The position numbers were made by a program, and so were the translations under genes. Below are positions 17,823 through 24,887 of a stretch of 64,000 nt of DNA, piece after piece. The DNA comes from Desulfobacterium sp. (lineage in GTDB: Bacteria > Desulfobacterota > Desulfobacteria > Desulfobacterales > Desulfobacteraceae): assembly GCA_030145245.1 (NCBI GenBank), contig JAQYWC010000012.1, forward strand, positions 1 to 64,000, read 5' to 3'. Position 1 is the stretch's first letter, and the number at the start of each line of letters is the position of its first letter. Under the pieces are notes generated by a model. It ran no database searches, was not told the DNA's origin, and saw only the letters and a program-made list of their open reading frames with translations.

Positions 17823-19043
17823 ATGAAGCGATTCAACAAGCTAATACTGGCTGGTGTTAAGGAGGGGTATTCAGATATTCATATTTCAGGGGATCATCCC
17901 GTGGTATGCAGGAAAAACGGGATGATACTTTTTCGTCAGCAGGAGAGGTATTCGCCCGAACAGATTGACGCACTTTGTGAACAGCTTTTAGGGGAAAATG
18001 AGCTGGAGATGCTCAGATCCCGGCTATCGGTTGACCTTGCAAGGAGCGTGGCCCATATCCGGGTCAGGATTAATGTCTTTTGCACCACCAGGGGGCTGAG
18101 TATGGCGATCCGCCTGCTTCCAGGGAGAATCCCCAATATCAGCGACCTGAATCTCTATCCTGACTTAAAGGACTATTGTTCCCTAGAAAGCGGCCTGATT
18201 CTGGTGTGCGGTGCAACGGGCAGCGGAAAATCATCCACCATTGCAGCGCTTCTCTCTGAAATCAACCGCCATCAGAAACGGCATATCATCACCCTGGAGG
18301 ATCCGGTTGAATATCGGTTCAACTCAGTGAAATCCTACATCGAGCAGCGGGAGCTGGGGACGCATATGCACTCCTTTGACCAGGGGTTGCGGGATGTCCT
18401 GAGGGAGGATCCAGACGTTATCATGGTGGGGGAGCTCAGGGAGCCCGAAACCATACGGCTGACCCTCAATGCCGTTGAATCAGGTCACCTGGTGATCGCA
18501 TCCCTCCATGCGACAAATTCAGAGGATGCCCTGTACCGAATGTGTAACTCCTTTGCACCGGATGCCCAGGATATGGTGAGAACCCAGGTCTCTTCGGTGC
18601 TTTCCCTGCTGGTGGTTCAGCGGCTCAAATACATTGAGGAGGCGGGCTTCCGGGTACCGATCCTCTCCATACTCAGGGGGACAAATTCCTTAAAAGCCAC
18701 TATCCGGGATAACCGGTTTGCCCAGATCGAAAGCATTCTCCAGACGGGCAGGGCTGAGGGGATGTTTACCATGGAAAAATATGAGCAGGATTATATCATG
18801 CGGCGTGGGCGGTTGACGCCACCGAGCATCAGCTTCAAGCCTTCGCCGGAATCTGCGGATTCCCGTCTCTATCGATCTTCCCTTGTTGAAGGTAGACAAC
18901 GGTCAGCCAATGATGTGCCGGTGATATCCCATTCCCCACAAGAGAGTCCTGCTCCGAAGGCGAGGGTTCAACCTGACATGGGATGCTATGTCATCAATGA
19001 TGACAGTACCATGGAAGATGTGATCTCTGAATTGGATAAATAG
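17823..19043 (+). CDS. pilT: PilT-family pilus retraction ATPase
   Basis: This is a hexameric secretion-type ATPase that powers pilus disassembly. An N-terminal PAS-like domain (about 1-105, GYSDIHISGDHPVV) is followed by the RecA-like core. Visible motifs are Walker A GATGSGKSS, the Asp box ITLEDPVEY, Walker B DVIMVGELRE and the His box ASLHAT. The protein is 406 residues, longer than the usual 345-370, because of a Ser/Pro/Arg-rich tail after residue 320 that ends in an acidic helix (STMEDVISELDK). It stands next to a prepilin operon, which suggests those pilins form a retractable pilus. A divergent secretion ATPase of the same class is the only real alternative. Confidence 0.88.
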   Translation: MKRFNKLILAGVKEGYSDIHISGDHPVVCRKNGMILFRQQERYSPEQIDALCEQLLGENELEMLRSRLSVDLARSVAHIRVRINVFCTTRGLSMAIRLLPGRIPNISDLNLYPDLKDYCSLESGLILVCGATGSGKSSTIAALLSEINRHQKRHIITLEDPVEYRFNSVKSYIEQRELGTHMHSFDQGLRDVLREDPDVIMVGELREPETIRLTLNAVESGHLVIASLHATNSEDALYRMCNSFAPDAQDMVRTQVSSVLSLLVVQRLKYIEEAGFRVPILSILRGTNSLKATIRDNRFAQIESILQTGRAEGMFTMEKYEQDYIMRRGRLTPPSISFKPSPESADSRLYRSSLVEGRQRSANDVPVISHSPQESPAPKARVQPDMGCYVINDDSTMEDVISELDK

Positions 19044-19049
19044 CGGCGT

Positions 19050-19322
19050 TTATTCGATCTCCTGGGGAGCAGCCCAGATAATGTGCTCCCGGTTGATAAG
19101 CAGGGTCTTGTGGTTGACCTTTCCTGTGTTCTTGGTGTCCACGGAAACGGCAAACAAAACAAGAAACTGCTCCGTGTTCTGGGTCACAATGTCGCTGACC
19201 CGTTCGTACATGGGGTGTCTGTTTAAGTTTATCTGGCCGGTGACGTTGCTTCCGTCCACAAGTTTCAGCCGGACAGTCTGGCTGTTGACTTCCTTGGTTA
19301 AACCGTCGTTGTTGATTGCCAT
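19050..19322 (-). CDS. Small conserved-looking protein of unknown function (90 aa)
   Basis: The protein begins MAINNDGLTKEV, goes through a beta-rich core (VRLKLVDGSNVTGQINLN, FLVLFAVSV) and ends INREHIIWAAPQ. It resembles small domains of unknown function (DUF6812-like) that pair a two-strand hairpin with a conserved N-R-x-H-I near the end. I place the start at 19322 because AGGGGAGG precedes it by 7 bases; the open frame runs back to 19445, but that extension has no ribosome site. The gene is convergent with pilT, with 6 bp between stops. It might be part of the pilus or motility set, but no catalytic residues stand out. Confidence 0.6.
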   Translation of the reverse strand: MAINNDGLTKEVNSQTVRLKLVDGSNVTGQINLNRHPMYERVSDIVTQNTEQFLVLFAVSVDTKNTGKVNHKTLLINREHIIWAAPQEIE

Positions 19323-19558
19323 GGTGGGTCCTCCCCTGTATCGTGTTGGAATCCCTGTCCTGAAGGTAAGAATTGTCAAGCCTTTGTAAATCAAATAACC
19401 ATCGATCTCCTCCTGTGCCTGGAGAATGGCGCTGAGCAAGAACATGACAAAGGGCGTAGCATCTGATTAGCATCCATGGGCAGCTAAGGATTGACATGGA
19501 TGGCAAAGTATGGTTGTTTACATGCTTTTTTACATGGGGACAGCCTGATTGGTCTATT

Positions 19559-19629
19559 GGGGTCAGGCTTAGCTTATTGCTTGATGTTTTGTACTCCCAA
19601 AGCAACGACAATAAGCTAAGCCTGACCCC
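19559..19629. repeat. REP-like hairpin A (21-bp arms)
   Basis: The left arm 19559-19579 (GGGGTCAGGC, TTAGCTTATTG) and right arm 19609-19629 are perfect inverted copies around a 29-base loop. The same arm recurs at 19948, 20031-20102, 36335-36470 and 45652-45786, always between genes or at gene ends. This behaves as a dispersed REP family, possibly mobilised by RAYT enzymes. Confidence 0.85.
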
Positions 19630-19690
19630 GTTGTGTCGATGACACAGTTTGTTTTGCCCCCGGTGTTTATTTAATTATGAGGATGTGTTG

Positions 19691-19942
19691 ATGCTTACCT
19701 ATGTACCATCGGGTGTTTGTTCCAAGAGGATAGAGTTTGATATCAAAGATGGCAATCTGAGCCATGTTGCTTTTGAGGGCGGTTGCCCTGGAAATCTGAA
19801 AGGGATCTCCCAGCTTGTAGAGGGGATGCCGGTGGATGATGTGATCACCCGGCTCCAGGGGATCACCTGTGGCAAAAAAACGACGTCATGCCCGGATCAG
19901 CTGACCCTTGCCCTGGGGGAGTGGAAACAGGCAAATTTATAA
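19691..19942 (+). CDS. TSCPD domain protein (TIGR03905 type, 83 aa)
   Basis: This small single-domain protein has the signature TSCPDQL near its end, plus PSGVCSKRIEFDI, GGCPGNLKGISQLVEGM and LQGITCGKK. The four conserved Cys could bind metal. The same fold ends class II ribonucleotide reductases (NrdJ), and stand-alone versions are widespread but of unsettled function. I start at 19691 (MLTYVPSG) because GAGGA precedes it; a start at 19649 would add 14 residues encoded next to the REP hairpin. The gene is monocistronic and sits between REP hairpins A and B. Confidence 0.8.
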   Translation: MLTYVPSGVCSKRIEFDIKDGNLSHVAFEGGCPGNLKGISQLVEGMPVDDVITRLQGITCGKKTTSCPDQLTLALGEWKQANL

Positions 19943-19947
19943 CGATT

Positions 19948-19968
19948 GGGGTCAGGCCTATCTTATTG
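19948..19968 (+). repeat. Single REP-like arm (diverged)
   Basis: GGGGTCAGGC followed by CTATCTTATTG differs from the main arm at two places (TAG to ATC region). No facing inverted partner lies close by, so it is a solo or decayed unit six bases after the TSCPD gene stop. Confidence 0.6.
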
Positions 19969-20030
19969 TCATTATTGCGTTTTGATTGGGTCGTCGTGAA
20001 TTTAATTTAATTTGCTTCGCTCGCTTCGAT

Positions 20031-20102
20031 GGGGTCAGGCTTAGCTTATTGCTTGATCTTTTGTACTCCCCAAAAAAACGGCAATAAGCTAAGCCTGACC
20101 CC
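20031..20102. repeat. REP-like hairpin B (21-bp arms)
   Basis: Arms at 20031-20051 and 20082-20102 are perfect inverted copies, and the loop (GCTTGATCTTTTGTACTCCC-type) resembles that of hairpin A, so the two units share an origin. The right arm runs into the 3' end of the acetyltransferase gene, whose last five codons and stop lie within the REP or its flank. Confidence 0.85.
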
Positions 20103-20580
20103 GTTGTTCCTGACCCCGTTTGAGGAGCCATCGGTAGCGTCGTTTGAACCGTTCACCTTTTATATAGGCGGGCTCCGGGGCAGAGATCTCGATCTCGTCC
20201 ATGAACTGGCATCCCAGCCTCTGGATGATCCTGATGGATGCAGGGTTTTCGGGAGATACTGTGATCACAACAGCGTCGTAAATGGTGCGGATAAAAGGTG
20301 CCAGGGCGTTGCAGGCATGGAAAGAGTAGGCATTCCCCCTGTGTTCTTCTGATATTTCATACCCGATGTGGCCGGCACAGCCATGGATGTGGTCTGTATC
20401 CCCGACTTTGAAATTGATGTGTCCTACATCTGTTGCGCCGTTGATAACAATCCTGAAATGGTAAAACGGAACAAATCCCCGGTCATTGGGAGCACAGGGG
20501 ACAAGCCTGTCAAAATGCAGGTCCAGGCCTTCCCCCTTGAGAACCTGTGGGGGAAGGTGATTGTCCTGCCCTTGTATCAT
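20089..20580 (-). CDS. GNAT family N-acetyltransferase (163 aa)
   Basis: The GNAT fold is seen in the order beta-strand FVPFYHFRIVI, then VGHINFKVGDT, the acetyl-CoA loop region GHIGYEISEEHRGNAYSFHAC (the R-G-N-A form) and VSPENPASIRIIQRLGCQ, which is typical of RimJ/RimL-like enzymes that acetylate amines. It starts at 20580 in an ATGA overlap with the stop of the helicase gene, so it is co-translated with it. The last residues (QRGQA, stop) are encoded by the REP hairpin, so the natural end may have been replaced. The acceptor substrate is unknown. Confidence 0.75.
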   Translation of the reverse strand: MIQGQDNHLPPQVLKGEGLDLHFDRLVPCAPNDRGFVPFYHFRIVINGATDVGHINFKVGDTDHIHGCAGHIGYEISEEHRGNAYSFHACNALAPFIRTIYDAVVITVSPENPASIRIIQRLGCQFMDEIEISAPEPAYIKGERFKRRYRWLLKRGQEQRGQA

Positions 20581-21818
20581 CGTCGTTTGGAGTGCTTTTT
20601 CTTTTTCTGTTTGACCCATTGTTCATGGTCATTGATGAGATCCTTGACGTCCTCGAACTCCTTTTGAGGCTCGATCACATGGGCATAGTCGTTCTTGGAG
20701 ACTTTTATCACCTCGATCTCCCGGTTGATAAAGGTCTGGATCTCTTCCAGGCGTTCTTTCTCGTCCTTGCTGCAATAGGCGATGGCCGTGCCCTTCTGAA
20801 CACCCCGGCCTGTTCGTCCCACCCGGTGGACGTAGTTTTCAGCCTGCTCCGGCAGATCGTAGTTGATTACATAGTGGACATTGGGAATATCGATTCCCCT
20901 GGCGCTGACGTCAGTGGCGATGAGGATGTTGATCTCGTTCTCCTTGAACCGCTTCATCACCTGGGACCGAAGCTCCTGATCCTTTTCTCCGTGGATGGTG
21001 AAGGCCTCGATGCCTACTCTTCCCATGGCCTTTGCCACCCGTTCCGCCCTGACCCTGGTTCTGACAAATACAATGACCTTGCTGTTCGGGTTCTCATTGA
21101 TGAAGTTTTCAAGGAAGAAGCGCTTGTCATCCATCTCCACAAACATGACAAAGTGGGAGACATTCTTTGAGACCGGGTCGTCCGGGGAGATCTGGATCCG
21201 GATGGCCGAGCTCTTGACCTGGGAAAAGGCGAGTTTCTTGATGGTTTTGTTGATGGTCGCCGAAAAGAAGAGTGTCTGGTGGCGTTTGACAAGCTTGTGC
21301 TTTACATGGTTGATGTCGGTGATAAATCCGAGATCAAGCATGTGGTCGGCCTCATCCAGCACCAGGGTTTTTACATTATCAAGGGAGACGTAACCCTGGC
21401 TGATAAGGTCGAACATCCGTCCGGGGGTCGCGATGAGGATGTCGATGCCCTTTTGGAGCTTCTTTATCTGGGGATCCTGGTTGACCCCGCCGTAAAGTGC
21501 AAAGGACGTGACTTTAGTATGCTTTGCAAGGGTGTCAAACACCTCGCCGATCTGCTGGGCAAGCTCCCGTGTCGGCACAAGGACAATGCAGCGGATGCCA
21601 TTGCTTCTGCTGCTTCTTTTGGCCGAGTGGATCCTGTCGATGAGTGGAATGGCAAAGGCGGCTGTTTTTCCGGTGCCCGTCTGGGCAATGGCCAGCACAT
21701 CCTCCCCCTTCATGATGGAGGGGATGGCCTTGTATTGAATGTCCGTGGGCCTTTTAAAGCCCAGGGCAGAGAGATTCTTTTTCAGCTGTTCTGAAATGTG
21801 GTAGTTTTCAAACTTCAT
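20577..21818 (-). CDS. rhlE: DEAD-box ATP-dependent RNA helicase (RhlE-like)
   Basis: This unwinds short RNA duplexes, usually in ribosome assembly or mRNA decay. All family motifs are present in order: the Q motif (FKRPTDIQ), motif I AQTGTGKTAA, Ia PTRELAQQ, Ib TPGRM, II VLDEADHML, III SATI, IV VIVFVRT, V ATDVSARGIDIP and VI HRVGRTGR. At 413 residues it fits the RhlE group, with a lysine-rich tail (KQKKKKHSKRR) that probably binds RNA. The start at 21818 begins MKFENYHIS; an open frame reaches back to 22079, but that extension is low-quality sequence. It is coupled to the acetyltransferase gene. Confidence 0.92.
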   Translation of the reverse strand: MKFENYHISEQLKKNLSALGFKRPTDIQYKAIPSIMKGEDVLAIAQTGTGKTAAFAIPLIDRIHSAKRSSRSNGIRCIVLVPTRELAQQIGEVFDTLAKHTKVTSFALYGGVNQDPQIKKLQKGIDILIATPGRMFDLISQGYVSLDNVKTLVLDEADHMLDLGFITDINHVKHKLVKRHQTLFFSATINKTIKKLAFSQVKSSAIRIQISPDDPVSKNVSHFVMFVEMDDKRFFLENFINENPNSKVIVFVRTRVRAERVAKAMGRVGIEAFTIHGEKDQELRSQVMKRFKENEINILIATDVSARGIDIPNVHYVINYDLPEQAENYVHRVGRTGRGVQKGTAIAYCSKDEKERLEEIQTFINREIEVIKVSKNDYAHVIEPQKEFEDVKDLINDHEQWVKQKKKKHSKRR

Positions 21819-21927
21819 TTTATATAAATATCCTTTAAATTTAAGCCCCTTAAATACAGTTGAATCGGGGAAAAAGCAACCACAATCTTCTGTTCCCGGC
21901 CGTCTGCCCAGGAATTCTGGTGATCGG

Positions 21928-22479
21928 TTACTCCCTTTTTGAGTACCTTGCATACACCATGGCAAGGGTTCTGTAGGATAGATGGGCAAGTTTGGAAACC
22001 GGCAGAAAGGCCATGAAATTAAAGACAAACACCAGGTGGACCAGATAGATTGCATAGGAAATTGTTTCAAGGCCTGCAAGCCGGGTTATTTCGGAGAGCA
22101 TTCCTGTGAGCCCCAGCCCCAGGACGAGTCCCAGAAGGTACCAGTCCCTGTAGTTTGAGACGGACTCCCCATCCTTGAGACGGTGGAAGATCATGATCGC
22201 GCTTCCCACAATAAGGGAGACCCCGGCACTGGCGGTCAGGCCATGGCTGTTGTGGGACATTCCTTCGGCCATCTGGTTGACCATGGCAATATCGCTTGAG
22301 ATTTCACCGATAACAGCGGAACTCTGGCCGATATTATCGTTTATTTTTGTTTGTGTCTTGAAGTGCCGCCCTGTACCAGGGACGTTTTCGCGGATCAAAT
22401 CCAGGGGGATAGAAATCATCAGAAGCCAGTAGCATCCCACCAAGCTTCGTCCCCATATAGATATCCATATAATTGTCAC
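21928..22479 (-). CDS. QmoC/NarI-like membrane protein, short form or fragment (183 aa)
   Basis: Four membrane segments can be seen (about 5-25, 82-100, 112-135 and 143-165). The end matches the membrane part of QmoC and related heterodisulfide-reductase-linked cytochromes: LTGMLSEITRLAG, AIYLVHLVFVFNFMAFLPVSKLAHLSYRTLAMVYARY. In sulfate reducers QmoC passes quinol electrons towards APS reductase. The full protein has an N-terminal Fe-S domain, absent here, and the complex genes qmoA and qmoB are not nearby. It may be a stand-alone cytochrome b-like subunit or a decayed copy. The region 30-75 (KTQTKINDNIGQSS) is hydrophilic and unlike the family. Confidence 0.6.
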   Translation of the reverse strand: MTIIWISIWGRSLVGCYWLLMISIPLDLIRENVPGTGRHFKTQTKINDNIGQSSAVIGEISSDIAMVNQMAEGMSHNSHGLTASAGVSLIVGSAIMIFHRLKDGESVSNYRDWYLLGLVLGLGLTGMLSEITRLAGLETISYAIYLVHLVFVFNFMAFLPVSKLAHLSYRTLAMVYARYSKRE

Positions 22480-22488
22480 GGGAGGCGG

Positions 22489-22713
22489 TTATCGTCCTAA
22501 AATGCGGGAGATCCTTTTATTCAGTTCTCTTTGCTCAAATGAGGAGGAGCGTCTTTTTTCGGTGCAGCCCAGGAAACTTACCAGGGAATCGTCCACCTCC
22601 TCGGGTAAAGGGTGGGTTGAGAGTATTTCTATGTTGAGCCGGGTCTCTTCCTGAACTGTCTCAAGGGAGGAAATTTTCGTTAAATATGAAATGGCTCTTA
22701 CGCTAGCTGACAT
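22489..22713 (-). CDS. Possible small protein of unknown function (74 aa)
   Basis: The open frame lies 9 bp upstream of the QmoC-like gene and could form an operon with it. It is charged, has no membrane segment, and ends in a basic helix (QRELNKRISRILGR). The upstream sequence has no clear ribosome site, and I recognise no family. It could be a remnant of the missing 5' part of the neighbouring gene or a chance ORF. Confidence 0.25.
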   Translation of the reverse strand: MSASVRAISYLTKISSLETVQEETRLNIEILSTHPLPEEVDDSLVSFLGCTEKRRSSSFEQRELNKRISRILGR

Positions 22714-22773
22714 GAGGAGTGTTAGAACGTAGGTCTGGTGTTCTGGGAAAATAACGGATGGTTCATTTTTTTC

Positions 22774-22836
22774 TTGACAGGGCCTCTTTTTAATGGGTAA
22801 GTGTTACTTACCATGCAATAAGTAAGTTTCACTTAC
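22774..22836 (+). promoter_or_regulatory. Promoter region with two palindromic operators before the acyl-CoA cluster
   Basis: A TTGACA box (22774-22779) is followed by two copies of GTAAGT-N3-ACTTAC, at 22797-22811 and 22822-22836, whose centres are 25 bp apart. A further half-site GGTAAGT is at 22871-22877. The first palindrome covers the place where a -10 box would be, which fits repression. The size and symmetry suit a TetR-type regulator of fatty-acid genes, but no regulator gene is in the window. The 340 bp from 22714 to 23053 hold no gene. Confidence 0.6.
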
Positions 22837-23053
22837 CGTTTATGGGCTCGGCCCGGGCGGAGACCCAACAGGTAAGTTTTCATCACCTGAACTGAGATTC
22901 ATCCAGAGCAACAGCGAAAGCTTTTTCAAAAGCGCAAGCCCAAGCAAAAAAACAAAAAAGCCAGTTCGTATAAACAGGGCACCATGGCCCCGGGTAAGGG
23001 AATCAAGTGTTTTAACAAAAATAGCGAATCAAACCATTTACAAGGAGGAGACA

Positions 23054-24820
23054 ATGGCACTTAACCTGGATTCGATCGGAAAACCAATTGGTCCGGTTAC
23101 CAAGGAGTACACCTGGAAAGACGTGGTACTTTACGCCCTGGGTGTGGGAGCGGGGTTTCAGGAGCTTGAGTATTGTTATGAAAAGGATCTCAAGGTGTTG
23201 CCCAGTTTTTCCATTGCATCTATACTCAATATTGATTTCCTTGCCATCCTTGCCGAAACCACCAACATCAACCTTGCAGGCATTCTCCATGGCGAACAGG
23301 AGCTGATTTTCCACAATCCCATTCCCACGGAAGGCACCCTGACCACCACGGGCAGGGTTACCAATATATATGATAAAGGCGACAAGGGTGCCCTGGTGGT
23401 GGCGGAATTCGATACGGTTCATTCCAACGGTAAAAAACTCTACACCAGCATCGTGACTATCTTTTCCCGGCTTGACGGCGGATTTGGCGGCCCGGATGCC
23501 CCGGCAAAAGAGGTAATATTTCCGGACCGGGAGCCCGATCATGTGATCGAAGGCGCTCCCACCCAGGATCAGCCCCTGATCTACAGGCTCACGGGAGATG
23601 TGTTCCAGCTCCATGTGGATCCTGAATTTGCCAAGATGGCAGGCTTTGAAAAACCGATCATGCACGGGCTTTGCACCCACGGCTATGCCTGCCGCGCCCT
23701 GATCCAGAGCCTGATTCCGGGAAAGCCTGGGCAGATGAGACGGATGACCTGCCGCTTTTCAAAGACCCTCTATCCGGGTGAGGCTGTGAAGACCCTGGTC
23801 TGGGAGACCGGTGAAGGCCAGGCCGTATGGAAAACCGTTCACAGCGAAACCGGGGTTGAGATCATCACCAACGGCCAGTGCGAGTACGGCGATGTGATCG
23901 AGGAGACGGTCCGGTTCGACGACCGGGTGGCCGTGGTCACCGGTGCCGGTGCAGGCCTTGGACGGGTCTACGCCCTTGAGCTTGCCAGAAGGGGAGCCAG
24001 GGTGGTGGTCAACGATCTTGGCGGGGCCAGAGACGGTTCCGGCAAGGGCACCGCCTCCCCGGCCGAAACCGTGGTCAAAGAGATCCAAGATCTTGGGGGA
24101 GAGGCCGTGGCCAACTTTGACAACGTGGCCACCCCGGAGGGCGGGGAGAATATCATCAAGACCGCCTTGGACGCCTTTGGTTCCGTGGATATCGTCATCA
24201 ACAACGCCGGCATTCTCCGGGACAAAAGTTTTACCAAGATGGAGCCGGAAAACTGGGCCAGCGTGCTTGCCGTGCATCTGAACGGTGCCTACAACGTTAC
24301 AAAACCCGCCTTCAGGGTGATGAAGGAGAAGGGCTACGGCCGTATCATCATGACCACCTCGGCGGCCGGCCTCTACGGAAATTTCGGCCAGACCAATTAC
24401 TCGGCGGCAAAGATGGCCCTGGTGGGTCTCATGAACTCGCTGAAGATCGAAGGCGCGAAATACGATATCAAGGTGAACACCGTGGCGCCCCTTGCCGCAT
24501 CCCGGCTGACCGAAGACATCATGCCCGAGGATCTGTTCAAGAAGATGAAACCTGAATTCGTAAGTCCCATGACCCTTTTCCTCTGCTCCGAGGAGTGCCC
24601 GGTATCCGGCAACATCTACAACGTGGGCATGGGCTTTTTCAACCGGGCTGCCATGGTGACTGGCGGTGGAACCGTTGTGGGGGACGGCAAGACCGCTCCC
24701 TTGCCGGAAGAACTCATGGCGAAACTTGCGGATATCACCACCATGGACCAGGGCAAGGAGTTTCAGCACCTGAACGACCAGGTCGGGGAGATCATGGCGG
24801 CCTTTTCACCCAAGGTTTAA
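23054..24820 (+). CDS. Bifunctional (R)-enoyl-CoA hydratase / 3-hydroxyacyl-CoA dehydrogenase (MFE-2-like)
   Basis: Residues 1-285 are a double-hotdog hydratase 2 (MaoC/MFE-2) with the catalytic box LTGDVFQLHVDPEFA, where Asp and His act on the enoyl-CoA, and the exit helix GLCTHGYACRAL. Residues 289-560 are a short-chain dehydrogenase: NAD loop TGAGAGLGR, NNAG, and the S-x-Y-x-K set in TTSAAG...NYSAAK. Together they would turn 2-enoyl-CoA into 3-oxoacyl-CoA through the (3R)-hydroxy form. Human MFE-2 has the same two activities in reverse order. The SDR half is almost the same as that of the next gene. AAGGAGGAG precedes the ATG. It is the first gene after the twin operators and probably heads the operon. 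Confidence 0.88.
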   Translation: MALNLDSIGKPIGPVTKEYTWKDVVLYALGVGAGFQELEYCYEKDLKVLPSFSIASILNIDFLAILAETTNINLAGILHGEQELIFHNPIPTEGTLTTTGRVTNIYDKGDKGALVVAEFDTVHSNGKKLYTSIVTIFSRLDGGFGGPDAPAKEVIFPDREPDHVIEGAPTQDQPLIYRLTGDVFQLHVDPEFAKMAGFEKPIMHGLCTHGYACRALIQSLIPGKPGQMRRMTCRFSKTLYPGEAVKTLVWETGEGQAVWKTVHSETGVEIITNGQCEYGDVIEETVRFDDRVAVVTGAGAGLGRVYALELARRGARVVVNDLGGARDGSGKGTASPAETVVKEIQDLGGEAVANFDNVATPEGGENIIKTALDAFGSVDIVINNAGILRDKSFTKMEPENWASVLAVHLNGAYNVTKPAFRVMKEKGYGRIIMTTSAAGLYGNFGQTNYSAAKMALVGLMNSLKIEGAKYDIKVNTVAPLAASRLTEDIMPEDLFKKMKPEFVSPMTLFLCSEECPVSGNIYNVGMGFFNRAAMVTGGGTVVGDGKTAPLPEELMAKLADITTMDQGKEFQHLNDQVGEIMAAFSPKV

Positions 24821-24887
24821 CCAGGATAAGCCAGAGCTAAGAACCTAGGTTGGGTCATCCATTAACACCAATGAACAGGAGAGACTA

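Noticed and set aside
21819-22079. N-terminal extension of the DEAD-box helicase to 500 residues
   Set aside because: The first 87 codons overlap the QmoC-like gene, contain no helicase motif, and the family starts at MKFENYHIS.
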